A DNA stretch of 64,000 nt from Bhargavaea sp. CC-171006 (lineage in GTDB: Bacteria > Bacillota > Bacilli > Bacillales_A > Planococcaceae), in assembly GCF_009761675.1 (NCBI RefSeq), contig NZ_QUZH01000003.1:1-64000 (forward strand), read 5' to 3'. Each line of letters starts with the position of its first letter. Positions within the stretch are counted from its first letter, which is position 1. Below are positions 24,905-33,142 of the stretch, one piece after another. The notes under the pieces are model-generated. The model was not told the origin of the DNA, searched no databases, and saw only the letters and a program-made list of their open reading frames with translations. Both the position numbers and the translations under genes were made by a program.

Positions 24905-25291
24905 ATGAAGTTTTCCATGACTGAACACGGCTTTGAAACCACTACTCAATACGGCACACTCCATATTTCTCCCAAGGATGAACACGGCTTCCGCCCCTAC
25001 CAGCTCCTCGTCTCATCAGTAGCTGTCTGCAGCGGTGGCGTGATGAGGAAAGTGCTCCAAAAAATGCGCATGCCGGCGGATGACATCCAGATTGAAGTGA
25101 AGGAAGTCCACAGGAATCCAGATGTCGCTGACCGCGTCGAACGCATCCATCTTCACTTCACGGTCATGGGAACCGAAATCGACGAATCCAAGATGCCCCG
25201 CATCATGGAACTCACATCGAAAAACTGCTCGATGGTCCAGTCCGTCAAAGACGCCATCGACATCCGGGAAACCTATGAAGTCGTCCGCTGA
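24905..25291 (+). CDS. OsmC family protein
   Basis: This 128-residue protein has the OsmC/Ohr fold. The two conserved cysteines of the family are in SVAVCSGG (about residue 42) and KNCSMVQSV (about residue 107). Canonical OsmC and Ohr reduce organic hydroperoxides; this short group is not proved to do so. ATG 24905 has AAGGAGGGA five bases upstream. The frame is open to 24821 but that part overlaps the divergent promoter. A -10 TACAAT occurs about 30 bp upstream. Confidence 0.85.
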   Translation: MKFSMTEHGFETTTQYGTLHISPKDEHGFRPYQLLVSSVAVCSGGVMRKVLQKMRMPADDIQIEVKEVHRNPDVADRVERIHLHFTVMGTEIDESKMPRIMELTSKNCSMVQSVKDAIDIRETYEVVR

Positions 25292-25310
25292 CTTATACAA
25301 TAAGCGCATT

Positions 25311-25350
25311 AAAAAGCCCAGTCCCTCCGGCGTTCCGGACGGCTGGGCTT
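25311..25350 (-). terminator. Terminator on the minus strand
   Basis: AAGCCCAG / CTGGGCTT with an inner CCGG stem; the T run (TTTTTAATG) is on the minus strand. It would end the short minus-strand frame at 25357-25506 and may also stop osmC-family transcription. Confidence 0.75.
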
Positions 25351-25356
25351 CAGCTT

Positions 25357-25506
25357 CTATTGCACCTTTTTAAATTGTCCATTTTTATCGTATTCAAGGG
25401 GCGCATTCGCCCGTGAAATGTCCGAATCCCCTCCTTCGCTTTCGTTCAGGATTTCAATTCTGACTTTTTCACCTTGGCCTCCCCTCTGTGTTGAAGTTAA
25501 GTTCAT
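25357..25506 (-). CDS. Possible small hypothetical protein (49 aa)
   Basis: A 49-residue hydrophilic frame (begins MNLTSTQRGGQGE, ends NGQFKKVQ) ends 6 bp before a well-formed minus-strand terminator, which supports a transcript here. I do not recognise the product. There is no clear Shine-Dalgarno before the ATG. A possible promoter (TTTACA, 17 bp, TAACAT) overlaps the ATG itself, so the true start may be further in or the transcript may be non-coding. An AGGGGAGG inside the frame precedes an 8-codon GTG frame in another phase. Confidence 0.35.
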   Translation of the reverse strand: MNLTSTQRGGQGEKVRIEILNESEGGDSDISRANAPLEYDKNGQFKKVQ

Positions 25507-25624
25507 GTTAACACGTTATTAAACTTTTGTAAATATTCAATTATCATTTTTTCTGATTTTTTTTTGTGGCATCCTTGCAGGGCCAGCCGGGTAAAGCAGA
25601 GTAAATGCCCTTTTCTGCCGGGCG
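25507..25624. other. AT-rich intergenic gap
   Basis: About 120 bp with poly-T (25557-25566) and no convincing gene. It holds the upstream region of the minus-strand small frame and of the SE1561-family gene. Confidence 0.4.
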
Positions 25625-25653
25625 TTGATTCCCGGACGGTTTCCCTTTAAAAT
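25625..25653 (+). promoter_or_regulatory. Promoter of the SE1561-family gene
   Basis: TTGATT and TAAAAT with a 17-bp spacer, ending 25 bp before the start codon. Confidence 0.65.
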
Positions 25654-25678
25654 CAACCATAGGAATTGAGGTGTACTG

Positions 25679-25858
25679 ATGGAACCGACTGAACACAAGC
25701 AGCAGGTGGACCTGCTGAAAGAACGGCTCAACGATTTCCTCGAGACGCTTGATCATCTGGAGCCGGAAACTGCCGATCTCGAGGAGATCGACCGGCTGAT
25801 CTCCATGATCGATGAAATCGATGCCAAGGTCGCACAGCTCAGGAACAGCGAAAATTGA
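25679..25858 (+). CDS. SE1561 family small protein
   Basis: This 59-residue acidic, all-helical protein (MEPTEHKQQVDLLKERL...) matches the conserved Bacillales SE1561 family in length and in the LKERL, PE(T/S)xDLE(E/D)IDRL pattern. A coiled-coil-like heptad runs from residue 10 to 55. Function is unknown. GAGGTG lies 6 bp before the ATG and a promoter is present, so it is its own unit. It is too short for standard gene-length cut-offs. Confidence 0.8.
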   Translation: MEPTEHKQQVDLLKERLNDFLETLDHLEPETADLEEIDRLISMIDEIDAKVAQLRNSEN

Positions 25859-25940
25859 ACCGGGCAAATATCGTGCCAGTTTCATAAACTGATGGTAAAA
25901 TATAGTCATCAATAGAAGCACTGGCACCAAAATAGTACGA

Positions 25941-25974
25941 AAGCTGGTTTCCCGTCACGGGGAACCGGCTTTTG
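25941..25974 (+). terminator. Terminator or attenuator between SE1561 gene and P-type ATPase
   Basis: A 14-bp stem with two G-U pairs (AAGCTGGTTTCCCG / CGGGGAACCGGCTT) is followed by TTTTG. It lies 56 bp upstream of the ATPase start. Confidence 0.65.
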
Positions 25975-25992
25975 TGCTATAAGGGGAACTTT

Positions 25993-26011
25993 GATAACCA
26001 GTCTCATTCTC
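25993..26011 (+). promoter_or_regulatory. Possible Fur box upstream of the P1B-4 ATPase
   Basis: The complement of this 19-mer, GAGAATGAGACTGGTTATC, matches the classic Fur box GATAATGATAATCATTATC at 14 of 19 positions by my count. It is 18 bp before the start codon. It does not fit a Per box well. Confidence 0.4.
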
Positions 26012-26029
26012 AATGATAGGGGGATTCAT

Positions 26030-27940
26030 ATGACCACTGCCGGACAGGTTGCAGCTCGCGGGCAGATGGAACGGTTCGCGTGGCTTAACGGAGAAATGAT
26101 TGCCGCCTTGGGTGCAGGTGTCCTGATTGTCACGGCCTATTTTGTCGGCGAAGCGGGATTTGGCACGGCATCAGCCATGATCTATCTTCTCGCTTTTGTC
26201 ATCGGGGGCTACGCCAAGGCTAAAGAGGGCGTCACCGAAACAATCCGGAACAGAACACTGAATGTGGAGATTCTGATGATCCTCGCCGCAATCGGTTCCG
26301 CTGCCATCGGCTATTGGACGGAAGGCGCAATCCTGATCTTTATATTTGCGGTCAGCGGCGCGCTCGAAACGTACTCGATGGAAAAAAGCCGGAAAGAAAT
26401 TTCTGCACTGCTCAACCTCAAACCCGAGGAAGCATTGCGCCTGAAGGAAGACGGTTCGACCGAACGGGTCGGAGTGTCGGACATCAGGGTCGGTGATTCA
26501 GTTCTTGTCAGGCCAGGAGAACGGATACCGGTCGATGGCACGATCGTGAGCGGAATGAGTTCAATCGACGAATCCGCAATAAGCGGCGAGTCACTGCCTC
26601 TGGAAAAAGGCACAGACCATGAAGTGTTTGCCGGCACCGTCAACCTGAGCGGCGCACTGACCGTGGAGGTCAATAAGCTCAGTTCGGATACCCTTTTCCA
26701 AAAAATCATCGACCTTGTGGAAGAAGCACAAAGTGAAAAGCCTCCTTCCCAACAGTTTATCGAACGGTTCGAAAGCACTTATGTGTATGTGGTTCTTGGC
26801 GTGGTAGTCCTGATGATGTTCCTGCCCCATTACCTGTTCGGCTGGGACTGGACGACAACGATCTACAGGGCGATGGTGCTATTGGTGGTCGCCTCCCCGT
26901 GTGCACTGGTCGCTTCGATCATGCCCGCCACCTTATCCGCCATCTCAAACGGCGCGCGACATGGGGTTTTGTTCAAGGGCGGAAGTCATCTGGAAAGTTT
27001 GTCTTCTGTCAAAGCAATCGCATTCGATAAGACCGGCACCCTGACGGAAGGGCGTCCGGCAGTGACCGACCTGATCATCAGGGACGGCCTGGACCGCTCG
27101 GAGACCCTTTCTCTTCTCGGTACGATTGAATCGCTGTCCTCCCACCCTCTAGCCGTGGCGATCCAGGCTTTTGCGGAACGGGAAGGGGCCGGGCTGCTGC
27201 AGGGTGTTGAAATCCGCGACATACCAGGATCGGGCCTTGAAGCCGACTGGGAACGGAGAACCTATCGAGTCGGAAAACCCGGATTCGTAGGCAAGGAGGA
27301 AGCAACCGTGTTTGCGGATGGTGCGCTGGAACGGCTCGGGAACGAAGGAAAGACAGTGGTTTTCCTTCGTGACGATACCGGGATCCTGGCGCTGGCAGCA
27401 CTTAAAGACACGCTGCGCCCGGAAGCCGTGGAAGCCCTGGGCGCCCTCCGTGCAATAGGCATCCGTACGGTGATGCTGACGGGTGACAATGAACAGACAG
27501 CACGGGCGATTGCCGAAGAAGCGGGAATCGACGAATATACGGCAGAATGCCTGCCGGAGACAAAGGTCGCCAGACTAAAAGAGCTCGAGAAGGATTACGG
27601 CACGGTCGCGATGATCGGAGATGGAATCAACGACGCTCCGGCCCTTGCCACTGCATCGATCGGAATCGCGATGGGCGACGGAACGGGCGTGGCGCTTGAG
27701 ACGGCGGACGTGGTCCTCATGAAAAACGACTTGAGACGCCTTCCTTACGCCAGCAGGCTGTCCGGCCGGATGAACCGGATTGTGAAGCAGAACATCATTT
27801 TCTCCATTTCCGTGATCCTCCTGCTCGTGCTGTCCAATTTCCTGCAAGTCATCGATCTTCCGCTGGGTGTCCTGGGTCACGAAGGCAGTACCATCCTGGT
27901 CATCCTGAATGGCCTCCGGTTGCTGAAAAGCGGCGACTGA
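26030..27940 (+). CDS. P1B-4-type heavy-metal ATPase, probable Fe(II) exporter (PfeT/FrvA-like)
   Basis: This 636-residue P-type ATPase pumps metal ions outward using ATP. The membrane metal site has SPC at residues 289-291 and a last-helix motif HEGSTILVILNGLR near residue 617, the P1B-4 signature. The phosphorylated Asp333 is in FDKTGTLTEG; the hinge is GDGINDAPAL near residue 530. There is no N-terminal CxxC metal domain. Length matches B. subtilis PfeT (formerly ZosA) and Listeria FrvA, both iron exporters controlled by PerR or Fur. AGGGGG lies 7 bp before ATG 26030. Cobalt or zinc specificity cannot be excluded. Confidence 0.85.
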   Translation: MTTAGQVAARGQMERFAWLNGEMIAALGAGVLIVTAYFVGEAGFGTASAMIYLLAFVIGGYAKAKEGVTETIRNRTLNVEILMILAAIGSAAIGYWTEGAILIFIFAVSGALETYSMEKSRKEISALLNLKPEEALRLKEDGSTERVGVSDIRVGDSVLVRPGERIPVDGTIVSGMSSIDESAISGESLPLEKGTDHEVFAGTVNLSGALTVEVNKLSSDTLFQKIIDLVEEAQSEKPPSQQFIERFESTYVYVVLGVVVLMMFLPHYLFGWDWTTTIYRAMVLLVVASPCALVASIMPATLSAISNGARHGVLFKGGSHLESLSSVKAIAFDKTGTLTEGRPAVTDLIIRDGLDRSETLSLLGTIESLSSHPLAVAIQAFAEREGAGLLQGVEIRDIPGSGLEADWERRTYRVGKPGFVGKEEATVFADGALERLGNEGKTVVFLRDDTGILALAALKDTLRPEAVEALGALRAIGIRTVMLTGDNEQTARAIAEEAGIDEYTAECLPETKVARLKELEKDYGTVAMIGDGINDAPALATASIGIAMGDGTGVALETADVVLMKNDLRRLPYASRLSGRMNRIVKQNIIFSISVILLLVLSNFLQVIDLPLGVLGHEGSTILVILNGLRLLKSGD

Positions 27941-27947
27941 ACATACG

Positions 27948-27990
27948 AAAAGCGGCGTTGCCGGGGTCATGCCCCGACAGCGCCGCTTTT
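27948..27990. terminator. Bidirectional terminator between the ATPase and yfkH
   Basis: AAAAGCGGCG / CGCCGCTTTT with an inner CGGGG/CCCCG stem. It spans the 3' end of yfkH and serves both convergent genes. Confidence 0.8.
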
Positions 27991-28944
27991 GGCTTTCGCT
28001 TTATTTTCTTCCCGTCTTTCCTGCATGACGGCATTTACCTGCCCGCCAAGTATCAGGATGATGGATGAGAGATACATCCATATCATCAGCACGATGATGC
28101 CACCGATACTGCCGTACATATTGGAGTAATTTGCGAAGTTACCTACATAGAACGAGAATGCCAGGGAGGAAAGAATCCAGCCGACTGTCGCAAAAACGGC
28201 ACCGGGAATCGCATCTATGATCCTGACTTTCGCTGCAGGCACCAGCCAGTAGACCAGCGTGAATACCACGAAAATCAGAAGCGGCGGAATCGTCCACCGG
28301 ATGCTGTTCCACACTGTCAGGAATTCCTCATCCAGTCCCATATAGGAGAAAATGGTTTTGCCGATCTGCTCGCCGAATACCGGAAGTACAAGCGCCACCG
28401 CGACCACTGCAATCAGCATGAGGGTGAACACGATCGAAAGCACCCGCTTCTTGATGAATGACCGCTTAACGTGTGAAAAATACGATTGGTTGAGTGCCCG
28501 GGTCAATGCATTCATGCCATTTGACGCGGACCAGATGGTACCAATGATACCGATCGACAGCAGGCCGCCGCTTCGATTTTCCAGCACTTCGCCTAATGTA
28601 TTCTCGATGATGTTATACACGTTTGTCGGTGCATATTCCTTAATGAAGTCAAAAAGTGCCGAATGGTCGATGTTCAGATACGGCAAAAGCGTAAGCATGA
28701 AGATAAGGAGCGGAAACAGGGATAGGAGAAAGAAATAGGCAAGCTGGGAGCCCAGCCCGACGACATCCACCAGCTTGACGCGGGTTATGAGTTCTTTGAA
28801 GAAGCCCTGGCCCGTCGTTACGTCGAAGCGATCCAGATCACCCTCCTTCACGTCCCCGACAAATCCCATCACTTTCTCTTTCAGGCTATCGTCCCGGTTG
28901 TCCGGATTATCCGCACCCGTTTCCAGCCTCTTATCATCCGCCAT
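27967..28944 (-). CDS. yfkH: YihY/UPF0761 family membrane protein (YfkH-like)
   Basis: This 325-residue integral membrane protein belongs to the YihY (formerly BrkB) family. Six hydrophobic segments run from about residue 60 to 310, with the family motif LGSQLAYFFLLSLFPLL near residue 64. A charged N-terminal tail of about 40 residues precedes. It is not a ribonuclease despite older annotations of the family; the role is unknown. ATG 28944 has GGGGGCGG upstream. It follows the YtxH-type gene in the same direction by 26 bp, so the two may be co-transcribed. Confidence 0.85.
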   Translation of the reverse strand: MADDKRLETGADNPDNRDDSLKEKVMGFVGDVKEGDLDRFDVTTGQGFFKELITRVKLVDVVGLGSQLAYFFLLSLFPLLIFMLTLLPYLNIDHSALFDFIKEYAPTNVYNIIENTLGEVLENRSGGLLSIGIIGTIWSASNGMNALTRALNQSYFSHVKRSFIKKRVLSIVFTLMLIAVVAVALVLPVFGEQIGKTIFSYMGLDEEFLTVWNSIRWTIPPLLIFVVFTLVYWLVPAAKVRIIDAIPGAVFATVGWILSSLAFSFYVGNFANYSNMYGSIGGIIVLMIWMYLSSIILILGGQVNAVMQERREENKAKAKSGAVGA

Positions 28945-28970
28945 CTGTCATCCGCCCCCTTCCCCGTGCA

Positions 28971-29531
28971 TCAGTTTTTCATAGTGTCCCGGGCTTCTCC
29001 GGCCACTTGGCCCTCCCGGTAAGCCTCTTCCGGTACAAACGTGCCTTTAGAAGCGTTTCCGCCTGATGAGCTTTTCCCGGTTGCGCCGCCGTCAACCTGG
29101 CCTTCACTGTAAGCCTCTTCCGGCACGAATGTTTCGTCGGTGCCCGGGTGGTTGCCTTTGAACGCTTCGGTCGCCATCTGCTTGTAGTCGTCTTTGGCTT
29201 CCATGACCGCATCCTTCGAGTCGACGAAAGCCGTTTTCGTATCTTCCACCAGCGTCTTGACGGTAGGCGTCAATTGCTTCAGTTCTGACGCCTTTGATTG
29301 GATATACTGCTTATCCGAGTCAAACTGCTCATAGAGTGCCTTCAGCTTGTCGGATTTGTCCTGGATCTTCCACCGGAGCACATCCGGGTTTTTCATGTAA
29401 TACTTTGCATCCTCGCTTAGTCCCTTGGCTCTGCGTGACATTTCTGACCTCGTCGTCTTGTCGAACATGCTGATGACCGCTCCTGTAAGCGCACCGACCA
29501 GCACCAATTTCCCAAACTTGCTTCCTGCCAT
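28971..29531 (-). CDS. YtxH-like general stress protein with duplicated C-terminal motif
   Basis: This 186-residue protein has one N-terminal hydrophobic segment (about residues 5-22), then a long charged helical region. That is the layout of YtxH-family general stress proteins. The C-terminus has a duplication: TFVPEEAYSEGQV near residue 134 and TFVPEEAYREGQV near residue 164, joined by a Gly/Ser linker. ATG 29531 has GGAGGG seven bases upstream, so I do not use 29549. A sigma-B-like promoter lies upstream. The function is unknown; association with desiccation or stress is a family-level inference. Confidence 0.75.
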   Translation of the reverse strand: MAGSKFGKLVLVGALTGAVISMFDKTTRSEMSRRAKGLSEDAKYYMKNPDVLRWKIQDKSDKLKALYEQFDSDKQYIQSKASELKQLTPTVKTLVEDTKTAFVDSKDAVMEAKDDYKQMATEAFKGNHPGTDETFVPEEAYSEGQVDGGATGKSSSGGNASKGTFVPEEAYREGQVAGEARDTMKN

Positions 29532-29578
29532 TAAGAATCCCTCCATCACTATGGTTTAGACGCTTTGCATACTCCATT

Positions 29579-29604
29579 ATACCCTCACTATTCCGGGCAC
29601 AAAC
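29579..29604 (-). promoter_or_regulatory. Sigma-B-like promoter of the YtxH-type gene
   Basis: On the minus strand GTTTGT (29604-29599) and GGGTAT (29584-29579) are 14 bp apart. The sigma-B pattern is GTTTAA-N12-15-GGGTAT, so the -10 is perfect and the -35 has two mismatches. Confidence 0.6.
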
Positions 29605-29770
29605 AAGGAGTCAGGAAGCCCATTTTTAAAATTGGGTCTTGACGGGAGAGCGGAACTTTCGGAATATTAGTTCTAAGGTGATATAGAACAGTAGGTGATA
29701 TGGAGCAGAATTGCACAGACAGCAATGATTTTCGGGGGAACGTTCACTAAATAAAAAGGGGGAACAAAAA
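29605..29770. other. Intergenic gap upstream of the alanine/glycine symporter
   Basis: It contains a possible promoter (TTGACG at 29639-29644) and a partial repeat, GTTCTAAGGTGATATAGA then ACAGTAGGTGATATGG. I see no riboswitch: the CGGGAGAG start of a glycine riboswitch is present but its remaining conserved parts are not. Confidence 0.4.
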
Positions 29771-31153
29771 ATGGAAGCTTTTGAGAACTTCTTGGGAACA
29801 CTGAGCGGCCTCGTTTGGGGACCGTGGCTGCTCGTCCTGCTTGTAGGTACCGGGATATTCCTTACCTTCAGGCTCGCATTCATTCAGGTACGGTTACTGC
29901 CTTATTCTCTTAAACAGGTATTTTCCCGCAAGCATGATAAAAAAGCGGAAGGCGACATTTCGCAGTTCCAGGCACTGATGACCGCCATGGCGGCGACCGT
30001 CGGGGTCGGCAACATCGTCGGTGTGGCAACCGCTGTTGTCCTCGGGGGACCCGGTGCGGTCTTCTGGATGTGGCTTGCCGGCTTCTTCGGGATGGCCACC
30101 AAATACGGTGAAGCGATTCTTGCCGTCAAATACCGCACAAAGGATGCAAACGGCCAGATGGCCGGCGGACCGATGTACTATCTGGAACATGGCCTGAAGG
30201 CCCGCTGGCTTGGAGTCAGCTTCGCCCTGTTCGGCACGCTTGCTGCGTTCGGCATCGGGAACGGGACCCAGTCCAAAGCTGTAGCAGACGCCATGAACAT
30301 GAACTTCAACACGCCGTACTGGGTCACGGGCCTTGTCCTGATGGTCGTTGCGGCGGCCGTCATCCTCGGCGGGATCAAGTCGATCGGCCGTGTCGCCGCC
30401 TTCTTTGTTCCGATCATGGCACTCTTCTACTTTATTGCCGGTGCGATTATCATGATCACGAATTTCGAACTTGTCCCTTCTGCATTCGCTACGATCTTCT
30501 CTTATGCGTTCGGCATTGAGTCGTTCGCGGGCGGAGCAGTCGGTGCAGCCATCCGCTTCGGGATTGCCCGCGGTCTGTTCTCGAACGAGGCCGGTCTCGG
30601 TTCCGCACCGATTGCAGCTGCAGCAGCCCGTACGGATATGCCTGGTCGTCAGGCACTCATCTCCATGACCCAGGTGCTGTTCGATACCCTGATCATCTGC
30701 TCGATCACGGGCATCACAATCGTTATGTCGGGAGCGTGGCAAGATGAAGGAGCCGAAGCGGGGACGCTCACAGCCATGGCGTTCGGCACATTCTTCGGAG
30801 ATGCAGGACAGTATATTGTCGGACTCGGCATCGTCTTCTTCGCCGCCTCCACTATTTTTGGATGGGCTTATTACGGAGAAAAGTGCTTCCAGTATCTTTT
30901 CCCGAATCCGAAACTTCTCAAGTTCTACCGTTTGGTATTTGTAGTGGTGGTTTATTTCGGCGCCACAGCCACGCTTGATGTCGTCTGGCTGTTCTCCGAT
31001 GTCATGAACGGCCTCATGGCCATTCCGAACCTGATCGGCCTTCTGGGCCTGTCCGGTGTCATCGTGGCGGAGACCAAGCTCTTCCAGAAAAAAATCAAGG
31101 AAGAGAAAGAGGCCGAATTGGCAGCTGTTCCGGCTGTCAACCCTAACGACTGA
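29771..31153 (+). CDS. Alanine/glycine:cation symporter (AGCS family)
   Basis: This 460-residue sodium-coupled amino-acid transporter has about 10-11 helices. AGCS markers are TLSGLVWGPW near the N-terminus, the GVGNIVGVATAVVLGGPGAVFWMW stretch (residues about 77-100) and GLFSNEAGLGSAPIAAAAA near residue 273. It is of typical family length (B. subtilis AlsT, YrbD and GlnT are 465-478). ATG has GGGGG upstream. It is a monocistronic unit ending in a strong terminator. Alanine, glycine or glutamine are all possible substrates. Confidence 0.93.
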   Translation: MEAFENFLGTLSGLVWGPWLLVLLVGTGIFLTFRLAFIQVRLLPYSLKQVFSRKHDKKAEGDISQFQALMTAMAATVGVGNIVGVATAVVLGGPGAVFWMWLAGFFGMATKYGEAILAVKYRTKDANGQMAGGPMYYLEHGLKARWLGVSFALFGTLAAFGIGNGTQSKAVADAMNMNFNTPYWVTGLVLMVVAAAVILGGIKSIGRVAAFFVPIMALFYFIAGAIIMITNFELVPSAFATIFSYAFGIESFAGGAVGAAIRFGIARGLFSNEAGLGSAPIAAAAARTDMPGRQALISMTQVLFDTLIICSITGITIVMSGAWQDEGAEAGTLTAMAFGTFFGDAGQYIVGLGIVFFAASTIFGWAYYGEKCFQYLFPNPKLLKFYRLVFVVVVYFGATATLDVVWLFSDVMNGLMAIPNLIGLLGLSGVIVAETKLFQKKIKEEKEAELAAVPAVNPND

Positions 31154-31165
31154 TTGCCATATTTG

Positions 31166-31204
31166 AACAGCCTCCGGGATGCCATTGTTCCCGGAGGCTG
31201 TTTG
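31166..31204 (+). terminator. Terminator of the AGCS symporter gene
   Basis: A 14-bp stem (AACAGCCTCCGGGA / TCCCGGAGGCTGTT) lies 12 bp after the stop. Confidence 0.85.
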
Positions 31205-31264
31205 ACTTCGCATTCTAATAGTGTAAGAATAATGGCAATCCGATGAAAGGCAGGAACACCAAAA

Positions 31265-31486
31265 ATGGACCTTACGAATCCCACTGCGGAAAACGTGGAG
31301 TATATGATCAGCGCCATCAAGGAAAAGCTTCGAATGGTCAATGTCGATGCGATGAAGTCCGAGCACTTCAATACATCCGACTATGAAGATCTGCGCGATA
31401 TCTATGACATGGTCATGAAACGCAGCAACTTCAGCCCAAGCGAGATGCAGGCGATTGCAGCCGAACTCGGCAGCCTGCGTAAATAA
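31265..31486 (+). CDS. yfkK: DUF1128 family protein (YfkK-like)
   Basis: This 73-residue acidic soluble protein matches the UPF0435/DUF1128 family, with [17 protein letters not shown] at about residue 10 and [14 protein letters not shown] near residue 43. Function is unknown. GAAAGG lies upstream and a terminator follows. It precedes ampS, as yfkK lies near the ampS-type gene in Bacillus. Confidence 0.88.
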   Translation: MDLTNPTAENVEYMISAIKEKLRMVNVDAMKSEHFNTSDYEDLRDIYDMVMKRSNFSPSEMQAIAAELGSLRK

Positions 31487-31498
31487 GCACACTTCCTT

Positions 31499-31530
31499 CC
31501 CCCGTCTGCTTCCGCAGACGGGGGATTTTC
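31499..31530 (+). terminator. Terminator of yfkK
   Basis: An 11-bp stem (CCCCCGTCTGC / GCAGACGGGGG) with a TTCC tetraloop is followed by ATTTTCC. Confidence 0.82.
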
Positions 31531-31591
31531 CGTTGCCGGCCATACCCGGCTCTTGGTAGACTATGGTTAGAACAGAAAGGGGATTTGGACA

Positions 31592-32824
31592 ATGGGGACA
31601 TTTGAAGAAAATCTCGACAAGTATGCAGAACTGGCAGTAAAAGTCGGCGTGAATATCCAGCCCGGACAGCCTCTCTACATCGGTGCGTCGACCGAGTCCG
31701 CAGAATTCGTGCGGCTTGTAACGAAAAAGGCATACGAAGCCGGTGCAAGGCATGTCGTCGTTGACTGGCAAGATGATGAAATTTCACGTCTCCGGTACGA
31801 GATGGCACCTGAAGATTCTTTCAGTGACTTCCCTGCCTGGATTCCAAAAATGCGTGAAGAGCTGGTCGGCATGAATGCAGCGTTCATGAATATCGTGTCC
31901 CAGAGTCCCGATCTTCTGAAAGGAATCGATCCGACGAGGATCGCCAACTTCCAGAAGGCTGCCGGCCAGGCCCTGGAGTCCTATCGCCAGGCCGTACAAT
32001 CCGATAAGGTGAGCTGGACGGTCATTGCGGCCCCGTCGAAGGCATGGGCAGCAAAGGTGTTTGCCGACCTGCCTGAAGAGGATCAGGTGCCGGCCCTTTG
32101 GGATGCCATCTTCAAGGCTGTCCGTGCCGATGCCGACGACCCGGTCGAAGCATGGAAAAAGCATGATGAGACGCTTCACGAAAAAGCGGAGCACCTGAAC
32201 AAGAAGAAATACTCAAAACTCCATTACACGGCTCCTGGAACAGACCTGACCATCGGCCTGCCGGAAGGCCATATCTGGGCAGGTGCCGGCAGCATCAACG
32301 CCCAAGGTGCTTCTTTCATGGCCAACATGCCGACCGAGGAAGTATTCACGGTCCCCCACAAAGACCGGATCGACGGCTTTGTATCAAGCACGAAGCCGCT
32401 CAGCTATGGGGGCAACATCATCGACAATTTCAAGATCACGTTCAAAGACGGGCGGATCACAGAAGTTGAGGCCGAACAGGGCGAAGATGTGCTGAAACAC
32501 CTGATCGAGGCGGATGAGGGCGCGAAATCGCTGGGAGAAGTTGCGCTCGTTCCGCACTCCTCCCCGATTTCGACTTCCGGCCTGCTTTTCTATAACACGC
32601 TATTCGATGAAAATGCCTCGAACCACCTGGCGATTGGCAGCGCATATGCATTCTGCATAGAAGGCGGCAAGGAAATGGACAGCAATGAGCTGAAAAAGCA
32701 TGGTCTCAACCAGAGCATCACTCACGTCGACTTCATGATCGGCTCGGACAAAATGGACATCGACGGCATTCTTGATGATGGTACGGCAGAGCCCGTCCTC
32801 CGCGGCGGCGAGTGGGCTTTCTGA
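31592..32824 (+). CDS. ampS: Aminopeptidase AmpS (M29 family)
   Basis: This 410-residue metallo-aminopeptidase removes N-terminal residues from peptides in the cytoplasm. M29 ligands are visible: Glu in PTEEVFTVPHKDRIDG (about residue 248), the second Glu after the ITEVEAEQGED stretch, His in EVALVPHSSPIS, and HVDFMIG near the C-terminus. Full family length. AAAGGGG precedes the ATG. It fits with PepF, DtpT and the Opp system as part of peptide nutrition. Confidence 0.93.
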   Translation: MGTFEENLDKYAELAVKVGVNIQPGQPLYIGASTESAEFVRLVTKKAYEAGARHVVVDWQDDEISRLRYEMAPEDSFSDFPAWIPKMREELVGMNAAFMNIVSQSPDLLKGIDPTRIANFQKAAGQALESYRQAVQSDKVSWTVIAAPSKAWAAKVFADLPEEDQVPALWDAIFKAVRADADDPVEAWKKHDETLHEKAEHLNKKKYSKLHYTAPGTDLTIGLPEGHIWAGAGSINAQGASFMANMPTEEVFTVPHKDRIDGFVSSTKPLSYGGNIIDNFKITFKDGRITEVEAEQGEDVLKHLIEADEGAKSLGEVALVPHSSPISTSGLLFYNTLFDENASNHLAIGSAYAFCIEGGKEMDSNELKKHGLNQSITHVDFMIGSDKMDIDGILDDGTAEPVLRGGEWAF

Positions 32825-32911
32825 TCCCATTTCATCAGGACAGCATGGCCATTCGCCTTGGAAGATAGGTTCACATTTGTCACAATTGAGGCGGATTCCA
32901 GCAATGTCCTA

Positions 32912-32940
32912 TTAAAAACAGGCATATTTTGTTGTATAAT
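32912..32940 (+). promoter_or_regulatory. Promoter of the small membrane protein gene
   Basis: TTAAAA and consensus TATAAT with a 17-bp spacer, about 48 bp upstream of the start codon. Confidence 0.6.
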
Positions 32941-32988
32941 GAGTTATAGAAATAAAGAGGATAAGTTATAGAGAGGAGCATTCCGATT

Positions 32989-33141
32989 ATGTGGCTGATG
33001 TTTACAACCGTTTTCGGTTTCACAGTTCTGCTGATTATAGGTATGCTGGTCATGGTCCACTTCCTGCAACGTGCGATGATCTCGGAAGACTCGACGACCA
33101 TCGACGAGAAACCCGAGACGACATACAACCTCAACTCGTAA
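32989..33141 (+). CDS. Small single-pass membrane protein (50 aa)
   Basis: A 50-residue protein with one strong hydrophobic helix (about residues 5-25: FTTVFGFTVLLIIGMLVMV) and a polar, acidic C-terminal tail. It has a promoter with perfect -10, GAGAGGAG about 10 bp before the ATG, and its own terminator 1 bp after the stop. So it is probably a real gene. I do not recognise the family. Confidence 0.7.
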   Translation: MWLMFTTVFGFTVLLIIGMLVMVHFLQRAMISEDSTTIDEKPETTYNLNS

Positions 33142-33142
33142 A

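Noticed and set aside
29636-29700. Glycine riboswitch before the alanine/glycine symporter
   Set aside because: Only the opening CGGGAGAG-like string is present. The other conserved glycine aptamer segments and a regulatory terminator are missing.
29894-31771. A 625-codon open frame on the minus strand across the AGCS symporter gene and beyond
   Set aside because: It is antisense to two clearly recognised genes (the symporter and yfkK). It has many Cys/His/Arg runs typical of shadow frames and no ribosome site or family match.
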